Source: an uncultured Prevotella sp. (GTDB lineage: Bacteria > Bacteroidota > Bacteroidia > Bacteroidales > Bacteroidaceae). Taken from it: a stretch of 5,728 nt of DNA. The DNA is taken from positions 1 through 5,728 of the forward strand of contig CALFIY010000077.1 in the NCBI GenBank assembly GCA_937877595.1, given 5' to 3'. A model generated the notes under the pieces. It did not search any database, was not told the origin of the DNA, and was given only the letters and a program-made list of their open reading frames with translations. The translations under genes and the position numbers were made by a program. Of the stretch, positions 1-5,728 are shown piece after piece; positions within the stretch are counted from its first letter, which is position 1; the number at the start of each line of letters is the position of its first letter.

Positions 1-1325
1 ACGTAGCCGACCTGTTGGAGCGTGAGGTCTACGACTTCTTCGGCATCGTCTTCCTTGGCCATCCAGACATGCGCCGCCTCTATCTGCGCACCGACTTCAA
101 GGGATATCCATTCCGCAAGGACTGGAAGTTTGACGACAGTTACTCGCTCGACGACGAGCCGGAGTATGACTACGGACTTGAGTACTTCATCGACAAGGAC
201 GGCAACCTGCAGTCCAAGCAGAATAAACTTTTTGGAAGCGACGACTATGTTGTCAACATAGGTCCACAACACCCGTCAACCCACGGCGTACTGCGCCTGC
301 AGACCGTACTTGACGGCGAGACCGTGAAACGCATCTATCCACATCTTGGATATATCCATCGCGGAATAGAGAAGATGTGGGAAGGAATGACCTATCCGCA
401 GACTCTGGCGCTGACCGATCGTCTGAACTACCTCAGTGCCATGATGCACCGCCACGCTCTTGTTGGCGTCATCGAGGAAGGCATGGGCATCGAACTGACC
501 GACCGCATCAAGTACATCCGCACTATAATGGATGAGTTGCAGCGTCTTGACAGCCACCTGCTTTACTGCGGCTGTACGGCTCAGGACATGGGAGCACTTA
601 CGGCATTCCTTTACTGCATGCGTGACCGTGAACACGTGCTCAACTGCATGGAAGAGACCACGGGCGGACGCCTTATACAGAACTACTATCGCATTGGCGG
701 ACTTCAGGACGACATCGATCCCAACTTCGTAAAGAACGTAAAGGATCTTCTGAAGTATATGAAGCCCATCATACAGGAGTATGTCGACGTCTTCGGCGAC
801 AACATCATCACTCACAACCGTCTGGAAAATGTCGGTGTGATGAATTGCGAAAACTGCATCAACTATGCCGTGACTGGTCCTGCCGGCCGTGCTTCCGGAT
901 GGAAGAACGACGTTCGCAAGAACCATCCGTATGATATGTACGACAAGGTGGAGTGGGAGCAGATTACCGATACGACATGCGATTCGATGGCTCGCTTCAA
1001 CATCCACATTGCCGAGATGTATCAGAGCCTGCACATCATTGAGCAACTCATTGACAACATCCCGGAGGGCGACTTCTACGTGAAGCAGAAGCCTGTAATC
1101 AAAGTGCCCGAGGGCCAGTGGTATTTCTCTGTTGAGGGTGCCAGTGGCGAATTTGGCGTTTACCTCGACTCACGTGGCGACAAGAGCCCGTACAGATTGA
1201 AGATGCGTCCTATGGGATTGTCGCTTACCGGAGCCCTCGACCCGATGCTGCGCGGCCAGAAGATTGCCGACCTCGTGGCCACAGGTGCTGCCATCGACTT
1301 TGTGATACCAGACATCGACCGCTAA
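1..1325 (+). CDS. nuoCD: NADH-quinone oxidoreductase subunit C/D fusion (NuoCD), 5' partial
   Basis: This is a peripheral-arm subunit of complex I. The NuoD part helps form the quinone-binding cavity near the terminal Fe-S cluster held by NuoB. The reading frame is already open at base 3 and no convincing start is visible, so the gene begins upstream; the TTG at 15 is internal. The C-terminal end of the NuoC (30 kDa) domain is seen in EREVYDFFGI (18-47), GHPDMRR (57-77) and YPFRKDW (105-125). An acidic linker of about 35 residues follows. The NuoD (49 kDa) domain then starts near 240, with GPQHPSTHG (261-287), HRGIEK (357-374) and DRLNYL, whose Tyr (429-431) and the first His of HPSTHG (270-272) match the family's quinone-site His and Tyr. 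The protein ends PDIDR, like the usual FGEVDR terminus. NuoD is complete and the N-terminal part of NuoC is missing. The next gene is nuoH, not nuoE. Identification is secure. Confidence 0.97.
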   Translation, partial: VADLLEREVYDFFGIVFLGHPDMRRLYLRTDFKGYPFRKDWKFDDSYSLDDEPEYDYGLEYFIDKDGNLQSKQNKLFGSDDYVVNIGPQHPSTHGVLRLQTVLDGETVKRIYPHLGYIHRGIEKMWEGMTYPQTLALTDRLNYLSAMMHRHALVGVIEEGMGIELTDRIKYIRTIMDELQRLDSHLLYCGCTAQDMGALTAFLYCMRDREHVLNCMEETTGGRLIQNYYRIGGLQDDIDPNFVKNVKDLLKYMKPIIQEYVDVFGDNIITHNRLENVGVMNCENCINYAVTGPAGRASGWKNDVRKNHPYDMYDKVEWEQITDTTCDSMARFNIHIAEMYQSLHIIEQLIDNIPEGDFYVKQKPVIKVPEGQWYFSVEGASGEFGVYLDSRGDKSPYRLKMRPMGLSLTGALDPMLRGQKIADLVATGAAIDFVIPDIDR

Positions 1326-1360
1326 AGGTATAAAGTAAAAAGATAAAAAAGTAAGAAGTT
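1326..1360 (+). promoter_or_regulatory. A-rich, C-free translation leader of nuoH
   Basis: The 35-base gap between nuoCD and nuoH is almost entirely A and G with some T and contains no C. It has no clear Shine-Dalgarno sequence; the nearest purine stretch is GTAAGAAG just before the ATG at 1361. A-rich, unstructured leaders of this kind are typical of Bacteroidota genes, where start selection often does not rely on anti-Shine-Dalgarno pairing. I see no promoter or terminator in it. The role as a translation leader is inferred. Confidence 0.35.
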
Positions 1361-2449
1361 ATGTTCGACTTTTCTATTATAACACAATGGTTCGACGGTC
1401 TCCTGCGCAACACGCTGGGGCTGGGAGACTTCTTGTCGATATTGATCGAGTGCGTGCTGGTGGGCGTAGCCCTGCTTGTAGGCTACGCACTGATAGCAAT
1501 AGTGCTGATTTTCATGGAGCGCAAGGTCTGCGCCTACTTCCAGTGCCGTCTTGGCCCGATGCGCGTAGGCCCGTGGGGATTGCTGCAAGTGTTTGCCGAC
1601 GTGCTGAAGATGCTCATCAAGGAGATTTTCTTCGTTGACCGTGCCGACAAGTTGCTGTATGCCATAGCCCCGCTCCTTGTGATAATAGGCAGCGTAGGCG
1701 CCTTCGCCTTCCTTCCGTGGAACAATGGCGCTACCGTGCTTGACTTCAATGTGGGCGTATTCCTCCTTACTGCCATCTCCTCTGTCGGAGTTGTGGGAAT
1801 TTTCCTGGCAGGATGGAGTTCCAACAACAAGTATTCTGTTGTTTCGGCCATGCGCGGTGCAGTGCAGATGATAAGTTACGAGATGTCGCTATGCCTCTGT
1901 CTGATAACAGCCGTCATTCTGACCGGCACAATGCAGATGTCTGGTATCGTGGAAGCGCAGACAGGTCCGTTCCGCTGGCTTGTCTGCCAGGGTCACGTGC
2001 CTGCTGTTATAGCATTCCTCGTTTTCCTCGTGGCAGGAAACGCAGAAGCCAACCGTGGCCCGTTTGATATGGCAGAAGCAGAGAGCGAACTCACTGCTGG
2101 TCACCATACTGAGTATAGCGGCATGGGCTTTGGCTTCTTCTATCTTGCCGAATTCCTCAACCTCTTCATCATTGCCGGCATCGCCGCCACGGTATTCCTC
2201 GGCGGCTGGGCACCACTCAATATCGGCATAGCAGGATTTGACACCGTGATGAACTACATCCCTGGTGTCGTGTGGTTCCTCGGCAAGACATTTGCACTGG
2301 TATGGATTCTGATGTGGGTCAAGTGGACCTTCCCACGTCTGCGCATAGACCAGATCCTTAAGTTGGAGTGGAAGTATCTTATGCCGCTTTCGCTCGTCAA
2401 TCTTGTGCTGATGACTATTGTCGTTGCGCTGGGAATTTATATTAAGTAA
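1361..2449 (+). CDS. nuoH: NADH-quinone oxidoreductase subunit H (NuoH)
   Basis: NuoH is the membrane subunit that docks the peripheral arm onto the membrane arm. It forms part of the quinone chamber and the start of the coupling path for proton pumping. The 362-residue product is mostly hydrophobic, with about eight membrane segments, the first near residues 25-52. Family signatures appear in order: MERKVCAYF and RLGPMRVGPWGLLQ (52-76), the AGWSSNNKYS loop (150-159) with MRGAVQMISYE after it (164-174), EANRGPFDMAEAESEL (229-244) followed by HTEYSG (249-254), and PRLRIDQ near 325-331. The conserved loop acids E229, D236, E239, E241 and E243 are present. Length is slightly above the usual 320-350. 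The ATG at 1361 is chosen because it is the first start after the nuoCD stop and gives a normal N-terminus. Nothing suggests damage. Confidence 0.97.
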   Translation: MFDFSIITQWFDGLLRNTLGLGDFLSILIECVLVGVALLVGYALIAIVLIFMERKVCAYFQCRLGPMRVGPWGLLQVFADVLKMLIKEIFFVDRADKLLYAIAPLLVIIGSVGAFAFLPWNNGATVLDFNVGVFLLTAISSVGVVGIFLAGWSSNNKYSVVSAMRGAVQMISYEMSLCLCLITAVILTGTMQMSGIVEAQTGPFRWLVCQGHVPAVIAFLVFLVAGNAEANRGPFDMAEAESELTAGHHTEYSGMGFGFFYLAEFLNLFIIAGIAATVFLGGWAPLNIGIAGFDTVMNYIPGVVWFLGKTFALVWILMWVKWTFPRLRIDQILKLEWKYLMPLSLVNLVLMTIVVALGIYIK

Positions 2450-2457
2450 GGCAATAA

Positions 2458-2477
2458 GTCTTATAAAGACCTATAGG
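2458..2477 (+). other. Small inverted repeat and palindrome in the nuoH-nuoI gap
   Basis: The 39-base gap contains GTCTT-ATA-AAGAC (2458-2470), a perfect 5-base-pair inverted repeat with a 3-base loop. It runs straight into the 8-base palindrome CCTATAGG (2470-2477), and a five-T run follows at 2479-2483. The stem is short and AT-rich, so it is too weak to call a terminator, and the downstream gene belongs to the same complex. It could be a weak mRNA processing or pausing element, or chance. The structure is visible; any function is speculation. Confidence 0.2.
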
Positions 2478-2488
2478 ATTTTTAGAAA

Positions 2489-3028
2489 ATGGAAAACAAA
2501 CAAACATATTTCGGAGAAATCGGGCACGCTCTGAAAACACTCGCCACGGGAATGAAGATTACCTGGGAGGAGTATTTCAAGGATTTCTTCACCAACAAAT
2601 CTACTGAGCAGTACCCCGAAAACCGCAAGACCACGCTCCACGTAGCCAAACGCCATCGTGGCCGGCTGGTCTTCAAGCGCGACGAGAATGGGGCATACAA
2701 GTGTACGGCGTGCACGCTGTGCGAGAAAGCATGTCCTAATGGCACCATCACCATAAAGTCTGAAATGGTAGAGGTAGACGGCAAGAAGAAACGCCAGTTG
2801 ATTGACTACCAGTACGACCTTGGTGACTGCATGTTCTGCCAACTCTGCACCAATGCATGCAACTTCGATGCCATCGAGTTTACCAACGATTTTGAGAATG
2901 CCGTCTTCGACCGCTCACACCTCGTGCTGCATCTCGACAAGGAGATATATCAGGGCGGCTCGCTGCCTAACATTATTGATGGCGGTGCACCGCAGCAGAT
3001 CGGCAAGTTCAACACTAAAACGAAGTAA
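2489..3028 (+). CDS. nuoI: NADH-quinone oxidoreductase subunit I (NuoI), 2x[4Fe-4S] ferredoxin-like
   Basis: NuoI is the peripheral-arm subunit that carries two [4Fe-4S] clusters (N6a and N6b) and passes electrons toward the NuoB cluster and quinone. The 179-residue product begins with an amphipathic region (about 8-35) that in this family lies on the membrane surface. A basic stretch with HRGRLVF (56-62) leads into the first cluster motif, CTACTLCEKACP (C72, C75, C78, C82). The second is CMFCQLCTNACN (C114, C117, C120, C124). All eight cysteine ligands are present. The second motif ends in Asn where most family members have Pro. A polar C-terminal tail of about 30 residues follows residue 150. 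The start at 2489 gives a normal N-terminus and no better upstream start exists. nuoJ begins 8 bases after the stop, pointing to translational coupling. Confidence 0.97.
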   Translation: MENKQTYFGEIGHALKTLATGMKITWEEYFKDFFTNKSTEQYPENRKTTLHVAKRHRGRLVFKRDENGAYKCTACTLCEKACPNGTITIKSEMVEVDGKKKRQLIDYQYDLGDCMFCQLCTNACNFDAIEFTNDFENAVFDRSHLVLHLDKEIYQGGSLPNIIDGGAPQQIGKFNTKTK

Positions 3029-3036
3029 CACGCCTT

Positions 3037-3558
3037 ATGAGTAATATTATAATGTTTTGCATCCTTGCGCTTGTCATCATTGGTTCGGCAGTGGTGTGCG
3101 TCACAACAAAGCGCATTATGAGAGCCGCCACGTTCATGCTTTTTGTGCTGTTCGCAGTGGCAGGCATTTACTTCCTGCTCGATTATACATACCTCGGCGC
3201 AGCACAGATTTCTGTCTATGCAGGTGGTGTGACGATGATCTACGTTTTCGCCATCCAACTCGTGTCGAAGCGCACGCTGCAGGGACTTACGGAGAGAATG
3301 AAAGGCAGCAGGGTGGCTTGGGGCGCTATGATCTGCATCATAGCATTTGCTACCGTGTTGCTCACCATGCTGAAGTTCAAGTTCCTTGGCAATTTCGGGC
3401 TTGTAGCCGATGAGGAAGTGCCGATGAAAGCAGTAGGACAGGCTCTCGTAGGAGCCGGCCGCTATGAGTATGTGCTGCCTTTTGAGTTCATATCTCTCTT
3501 CCTGCTCGCATGCATAATCGGAGCACTGTTTGTTTCACGTAAAGTAGAAAAGGAGTAA
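3037..3558 (+). CDS. nuoJ: NADH-quinone oxidoreductase subunit J (NuoJ)
   Basis: NuoJ is a small membrane-arm subunit (ND6 homologue) lying between NuoH and the antiporter-like subunits. Its third helix is linked to conformational coupling between quinone reduction and proton transfer. The 173-residue product has five hydrophobic segments, roughly at residues 3-22, 29-48, 53-76, 92-112 and 146-166. The third holds the family signature AAQISVYAGGVTMIYVF (55-71), with the conserved Tyr at 61 followed by Ala-Gly. The segment VGQALVGAGRYEYVLPFEF (133-151) matches the usual pattern before the last helix, in which a short polar loop leads to LPFE. Length is within the family range of about 165-185. 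The ATG at 3037 follows the nuoI stop by 8 bases. The protein ends in a short charged tail (RKVEKE). Confidence 0.95.
   Translation: MSNIIMFCILALVIIGSAVVCVTTKRIMRAATFMLFVLFAVAGIYFLLDYTYLGAAQISVYAGGVTMIYVFAIQLVSKRTLQGLTERMKGSRVAWGAMICIIAFATVLLTMLKFKFLGNFGLVADEEVPMKAVGQALVGAGRYEYVLPFEFISLFLLACIIGALFVSRKVEKE
3550..3555 (+). promoter_or_regulatory. Shine-Dalgarno-like site for nuoK
   Basis: AAGGAG lies inside the last codons of nuoJ, 8 bases before the nuoK ATG at 3564, which is the ideal position for a ribosome binding site. It supports the chosen start of nuoK. The other complete gaps in this window lack such a site, as expected for Bacteroidota. Because these bases also encode the Lys-Glu end of NuoJ, the match may be coincidental. 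Confidence 0.45.
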
Positions 3559-3563
3559 ACGAT

Positions 3564-3872
3564 ATGGTACCTATAGAATGTTATTTCGTGCTCTCTGCAC
3601 TTTTGTTCTTTATCGGGGTGTTTGGTTTCGTTACACGCCGTAACCTCATCGCCATGCTCATCTCGGTAGAACTGATACTGAATGCTGTCGACATCAATTT
3701 TGCAGCCTTCAACCGTCTGCTCTATCCTGGCACCATGGAAGGCATGTTTATGACGCTCTTCTCCATAGGAGTCTCTGCTGCAGAGTCGGCAGTAGCCATT
3801 GCCATCATAATCAATGTCTATCGCAACTTCCACAGCGACAGCGTTGACAGTCTGACAGAATTAAAACACTAA
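3564..3872 (+). CDS. nuoK: NADH-quinone oxidoreductase subunit K (NuoK)
   Basis: NuoK is a small membrane-arm subunit (ND4L homologue) that provides buried glutamates to the proton path between the quinone module and the antiporter-like subunits. The 102-residue product matches the usual 100-105 and has three hydrophobic segments, about residues 5-22, 28-50 and 60-86. The two key glutamates are present: E36 in SVELILNAVDINF, and E74 in SAAESAVAIAI, matching E. coli Glu36 and Glu72. Arg25 and Arg26 occupy the loop between helices 1 and 2, where the family has conserved arginine. Asp43 stands in the motif that is often NAVNLNF. The start at 3564 is fixed by the 5-base gap after nuoJ and the upstream AAGGAG. 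nuoL follows after 10 bases. Confidence 0.97.
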   Translation: MVPIECYFVLSALLFFIGVFGFVTRRNLIAMLISVELILNAVDINFAAFNRLLYPGTMEGMFMTLFSIGVSAAESAVAIAIIINVYRNFHSDSVDSLTELKH

Positions 3873-3882
3873 GATACGAACT

Positions 3883-5728
3883 ATGGAAATATATAGTTAT
3901 TCCTTCCTTATTCTGCTGCTGCCGGCATTGTCGTTTGTCATCCTGGCATTGGCAGGAATGAAGATGTCACACAAGACGGCAGGCATCATCGGTACGACAT
4001 CACTTGGTCTCGTCACCGTGATATCCTATCTTACAGCCTTCGCTTATTTCACGGCCGACCGACTGGCCGATGGCACGCTGCCCACAGTTGTTCCCTACAA
4101 CTTTACGTGGCTGCCGTTGGGAAATCTGCATTTCGACATGGGTGTCTTGCTTGACCCCATCTCTGTAATGATGCTGATAGTTATAAGCACTGTTAGCCTC
4201 ATGGTGCATATCTATTCCTTCGGCTATATGCATGGAGAGAAAGGCTTCCAGCGCTATTATGCCTTCCTCTCGCTCTTCACGATGTCCATGCTTGGACTCG
4301 TTGTGGCCACCAACATTTTCCAGATGTATCTGTTCTGGGAACTTGTGGGTGTGAGTTCCTATCTGCTCATCGGCTTCTACTATCCGCTGAAGCCGGCCAT
4401 TGCTGCCTCTAAGAAAGCATTTATCGTAACGCGCTTTGCCGATATGTTCTTCCTCGTGGGCATCCTGCTCTTCGGCTATTACACCGATTCGTTCTCATTC
4501 TCGTTTGCAGGAAATGTCGTGATGGGCGAGGGCGCTACGCCGTTCATAGCAGGCAATGCAGCCAAGGCTGTAGCCGCTGGCGCGTTCATACTGCCCACGG
4601 CTCTGGTATTGATGTTCATCGGTGGTGCAGGTAAGTCTGCCATGTTCCCTCTTCACATCTGGTTGCCCGATGCAATGGAAGGCCCGACGCCAGTGTCGGC
4701 GCTCATCCATGCCGCAACGATGGTGGTAGCAGGTGTGTTCCAGATTGCCCGTATGTTCCCGTTGTGGATAGAGTATGCACAGCCCCAACTCTCAATAGTT
4801 GTGTGGGTTGGCGTGTTCACTGCATTCTATGCAGCAGCAGTGGCTTGCGCGCAGAGCGACATCAAGCGCGTGCTGGCCTTCTCTACGATTTCCCAGATAG
4901 CCTTTATGATGGTGGCTCTTGGAGTAAGTCTGCCAGGAGAGCACGCAGTGCTTGACAACCATGCACAACTTGGCTATATGGCATCAATGTTCCACCTCTT
5001 TACGCACGCTATGTTTAAGGCTTGCCTGTTCCTTGGAGCCGGATGCATCATTCATGCCGTCCACTCCAACGAGATGGCAATGATGGGCGGATTGCGTAAG
5101 TACATGCCGATAACACATATCACATTTCTCATCTCCTGTCTTGCCATTGCTGGCATACCTCCGTTCTCCGGGTTCTTCTCCAAGGACGAGATACTTACCG
5201 CATGCATGCATTACAGCCCTGTTTGTGGATGGATTATGACAGGAGTTGCAGCCATGACGGCCTTCTATATGTTCCGCCTCTACTACGGAATCTTCTGGGG
5301 AACGGAGAACAAGGAGGCGCATGAGCGTCACATACCGCATGAGGCACCCCTCACGATGACCATTCCGCTGATATTCCTTAGCGCCGTCACCATTCTGTGT
5401 GGTTTCCTGCCATTTGGACATCTTGTTTCGGCAAGTGGTCAGGCCTACGACATTCATCTTGACTGGACAGTGGCAGGTACCAGCATTGTGATAGCCTTGT
5501 GCTCAATCGCGCTGGCCACATATATATATAAAGGTGAAAGCCAGCCAATCGCCGACCGCCTTTACAAGACATTCCCGCGCCTGCATCGTGCCGCATATAA
5601 GCGTTTCTATCAGGACGAGATATGGCAGTATGTCACCCATCGCATCATCTTCCGTTGCGTCTCTACGCCCATCGCCTGGTTCGACCGTCATGTCGTTGAC
5701 GGCACGTTCAACTTCCTGGCATGGGGTG
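3883..5728 (+). CDS. nuoL: NADH-quinone oxidoreductase subunit L (NuoL), 3' partial
   Basis: NuoL is the distal antiporter-like proton-pumping subunit of the membrane arm (ND5 homologue). The frame is open from the ATG at 3883 to the right edge, giving 615 complete codons with no stop, so the C-terminus is outside the window. It is strongly hydrophobic with many membrane helices. Key ion-path residues are present: E153 in LFWELVGVSSYLL (helix 5), D187 in VTRFAD, K251 in GGAGKSAMFPLHIWLPDAM (helix 7), H276 in ALIHAATMV, H371, H375 and K379 in FHLFTHAMFKACLF, and K434 in PPFSGFFSKDEI (helix 12). The TPVSALIHAATMV block separates NuoL from more distant antiporter relatives. The visible end, around VVDGTFNFLAWG, resembles the region near the lateral helix and final membrane segment. 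nuoM and nuoN would be expected downstream, which I cannot see. Confidence 0.96.
   Translation, partial: MEIYSYSFLILLLPALSFVILALAGMKMSHKTAGIIGTTSLGLVTVISYLTAFAYFTADRLADGTLPTVVPYNFTWLPLGNLHFDMGVLLDPISVMMLIVISTVSLMVHIYSFGYMHGEKGFQRYYAFLSLFTMSMLGLVVATNIFQMYLFWELVGVSSYLLIGFYYPLKPAIAASKKAFIVTRFADMFFLVGILLFGYYTDSFSFSFAGNVVMGEGATPFIAGNAAKAVAAGAFILPTALVLMFIGGAGKSAMFPLHIWLPDAMEGPTPVSALIHAATMVVAGVFQIARMFPLWIEYAQPQLSIVVWVGVFTAFYAAAVACAQSDIKRVLAFSTISQIAFMMVALGVSLPGEHAVLDNHAQLGYMASMFHLFTHAMFKACLFLGAGCIIHAVHSNEMAMMGGLRKYMPITHITFLISCLAIAGIPPFSGFFSKDEILTACMHYSPVCGWIMTGVAAMTAFYMFRLYYGIFWGTENKEAHERHIPHEAPLTMTIPLIFLSAVTILCGFLPFGHLVSASGQAYDIHLDWTVAGTSIVIALCSIALATYIYKGESQPIADRLYKTFPRLHRAAYKRFYQDEIWQYVTHRIIFRCVSTPIAWFDRHVVDGTFNFLAWG

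Noticed and set aside
15..17. TTG at base 15 as the start of the first gene
   Set aside because: The frame is open upstream to the window edge and codes for residues (Val-Ala-Asp-Leu) that continue the conserved NuoC block, so the true start is outside the window.
276..1046. A 256-codon open frame on the - strand inside nuoCD
   Set aside because: It lies wholly opposite the well-conserved NuoD coding sequence, shows no recognisable domain, and is explained by codon bias leaving the antisense frame open.
2471..2842. A - strand open frame of 123 codons opposite nuoI
   Set aside because: It mirrors the NuoI coding frame, has no recognisable motif, and its apparent cysteines and histidines come from the complementary strand of conserved codons.
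5200..5209. The perfect palindrome GCATGCATGC in nuoL
   Set aside because: It lies within codons for conserved NuoL sequence, is a simple repeat of CATG/GCATGC units, and has no second copy or regulatory context.
4984..5457. A 157-codon - strand open frame inside nuoL
   Set aside because: The + strand encodes continuous NuoL with helix 12 and its conserved Lys here. The antisense translation is polar, low in similarity to anything I know, and looks like a shadow.
5519..5531. An alternating AT run within nuoL as a possible slippage or phase-variation site
   Set aside because: It is only about eleven bases long, encodes Tyr-Ile-Tyr in a membrane segment, and the frame is intact through it. 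Such short runs are common by chance.

Overview
The window is one stretch of a respiratory complex I (nuo, NADH-ubiquinone oxidoreductase type) operon. All genes lie on the + strand and are tightly packed. The order is nuoCD (5' end cut off), nuoH, nuoI, nuoJ, nuoK and nuoL (3' end cut off). Gaps between genes are 35, 39, 8, 5 and 10 bases, so almost every base is coding and the genes are probably co-transcribed. I see no tRNA, rRNA, CRISPR array, mobile element or origin, and no non-coding stretch longer than 39 bases.

The likely source is a member of Bacteroidota, probably Bacteroidales (Prevotella/Bacteroides-like). The main reason is that a fused NuoC-NuoD gene is followed directly by nuoH, with no nuoE, nuoF or nuoG between them. 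This is the 11-subunit layout I associate with that group. A-rich leaders mostly without Shine-Dalgarno sequences, and the protein sequence style, agree with this. The genus is inference; I cannot run a search.

Layout: bases 1-1325 encode the end of the NuoC domain, a short linker and the whole NuoD domain, which are peripheral-arm subunits carrying part of the quinone site. Bases 1361-2449 encode NuoH, the membrane subunit joining the peripheral arm to the membrane arm. Bases 2489-3028 encode NuoI, a two-cluster ferredoxin-like subunit that wires electrons toward the quinone. Bases 3037-3558 and 3564-3872 encode the small membrane subunits NuoJ and NuoK. From 3883 to the right edge runs NuoL, an antiporter-like proton-pumping subunit; it stays open to the end of the window and lacks only its C-terminal part.

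Together the genes encode most of the quinone-reducing module and much of the proton-pumping arm. The catalytic and proton-path residues I could check are present, so the enzyme looks functional. The NADH-oxidising module is absent where other bacteria carry it, so the electron donor is an open question. I did not find an undescribed system here. The points worth a second look are the missing donor module and a few sequence deviations in conserved subunits.
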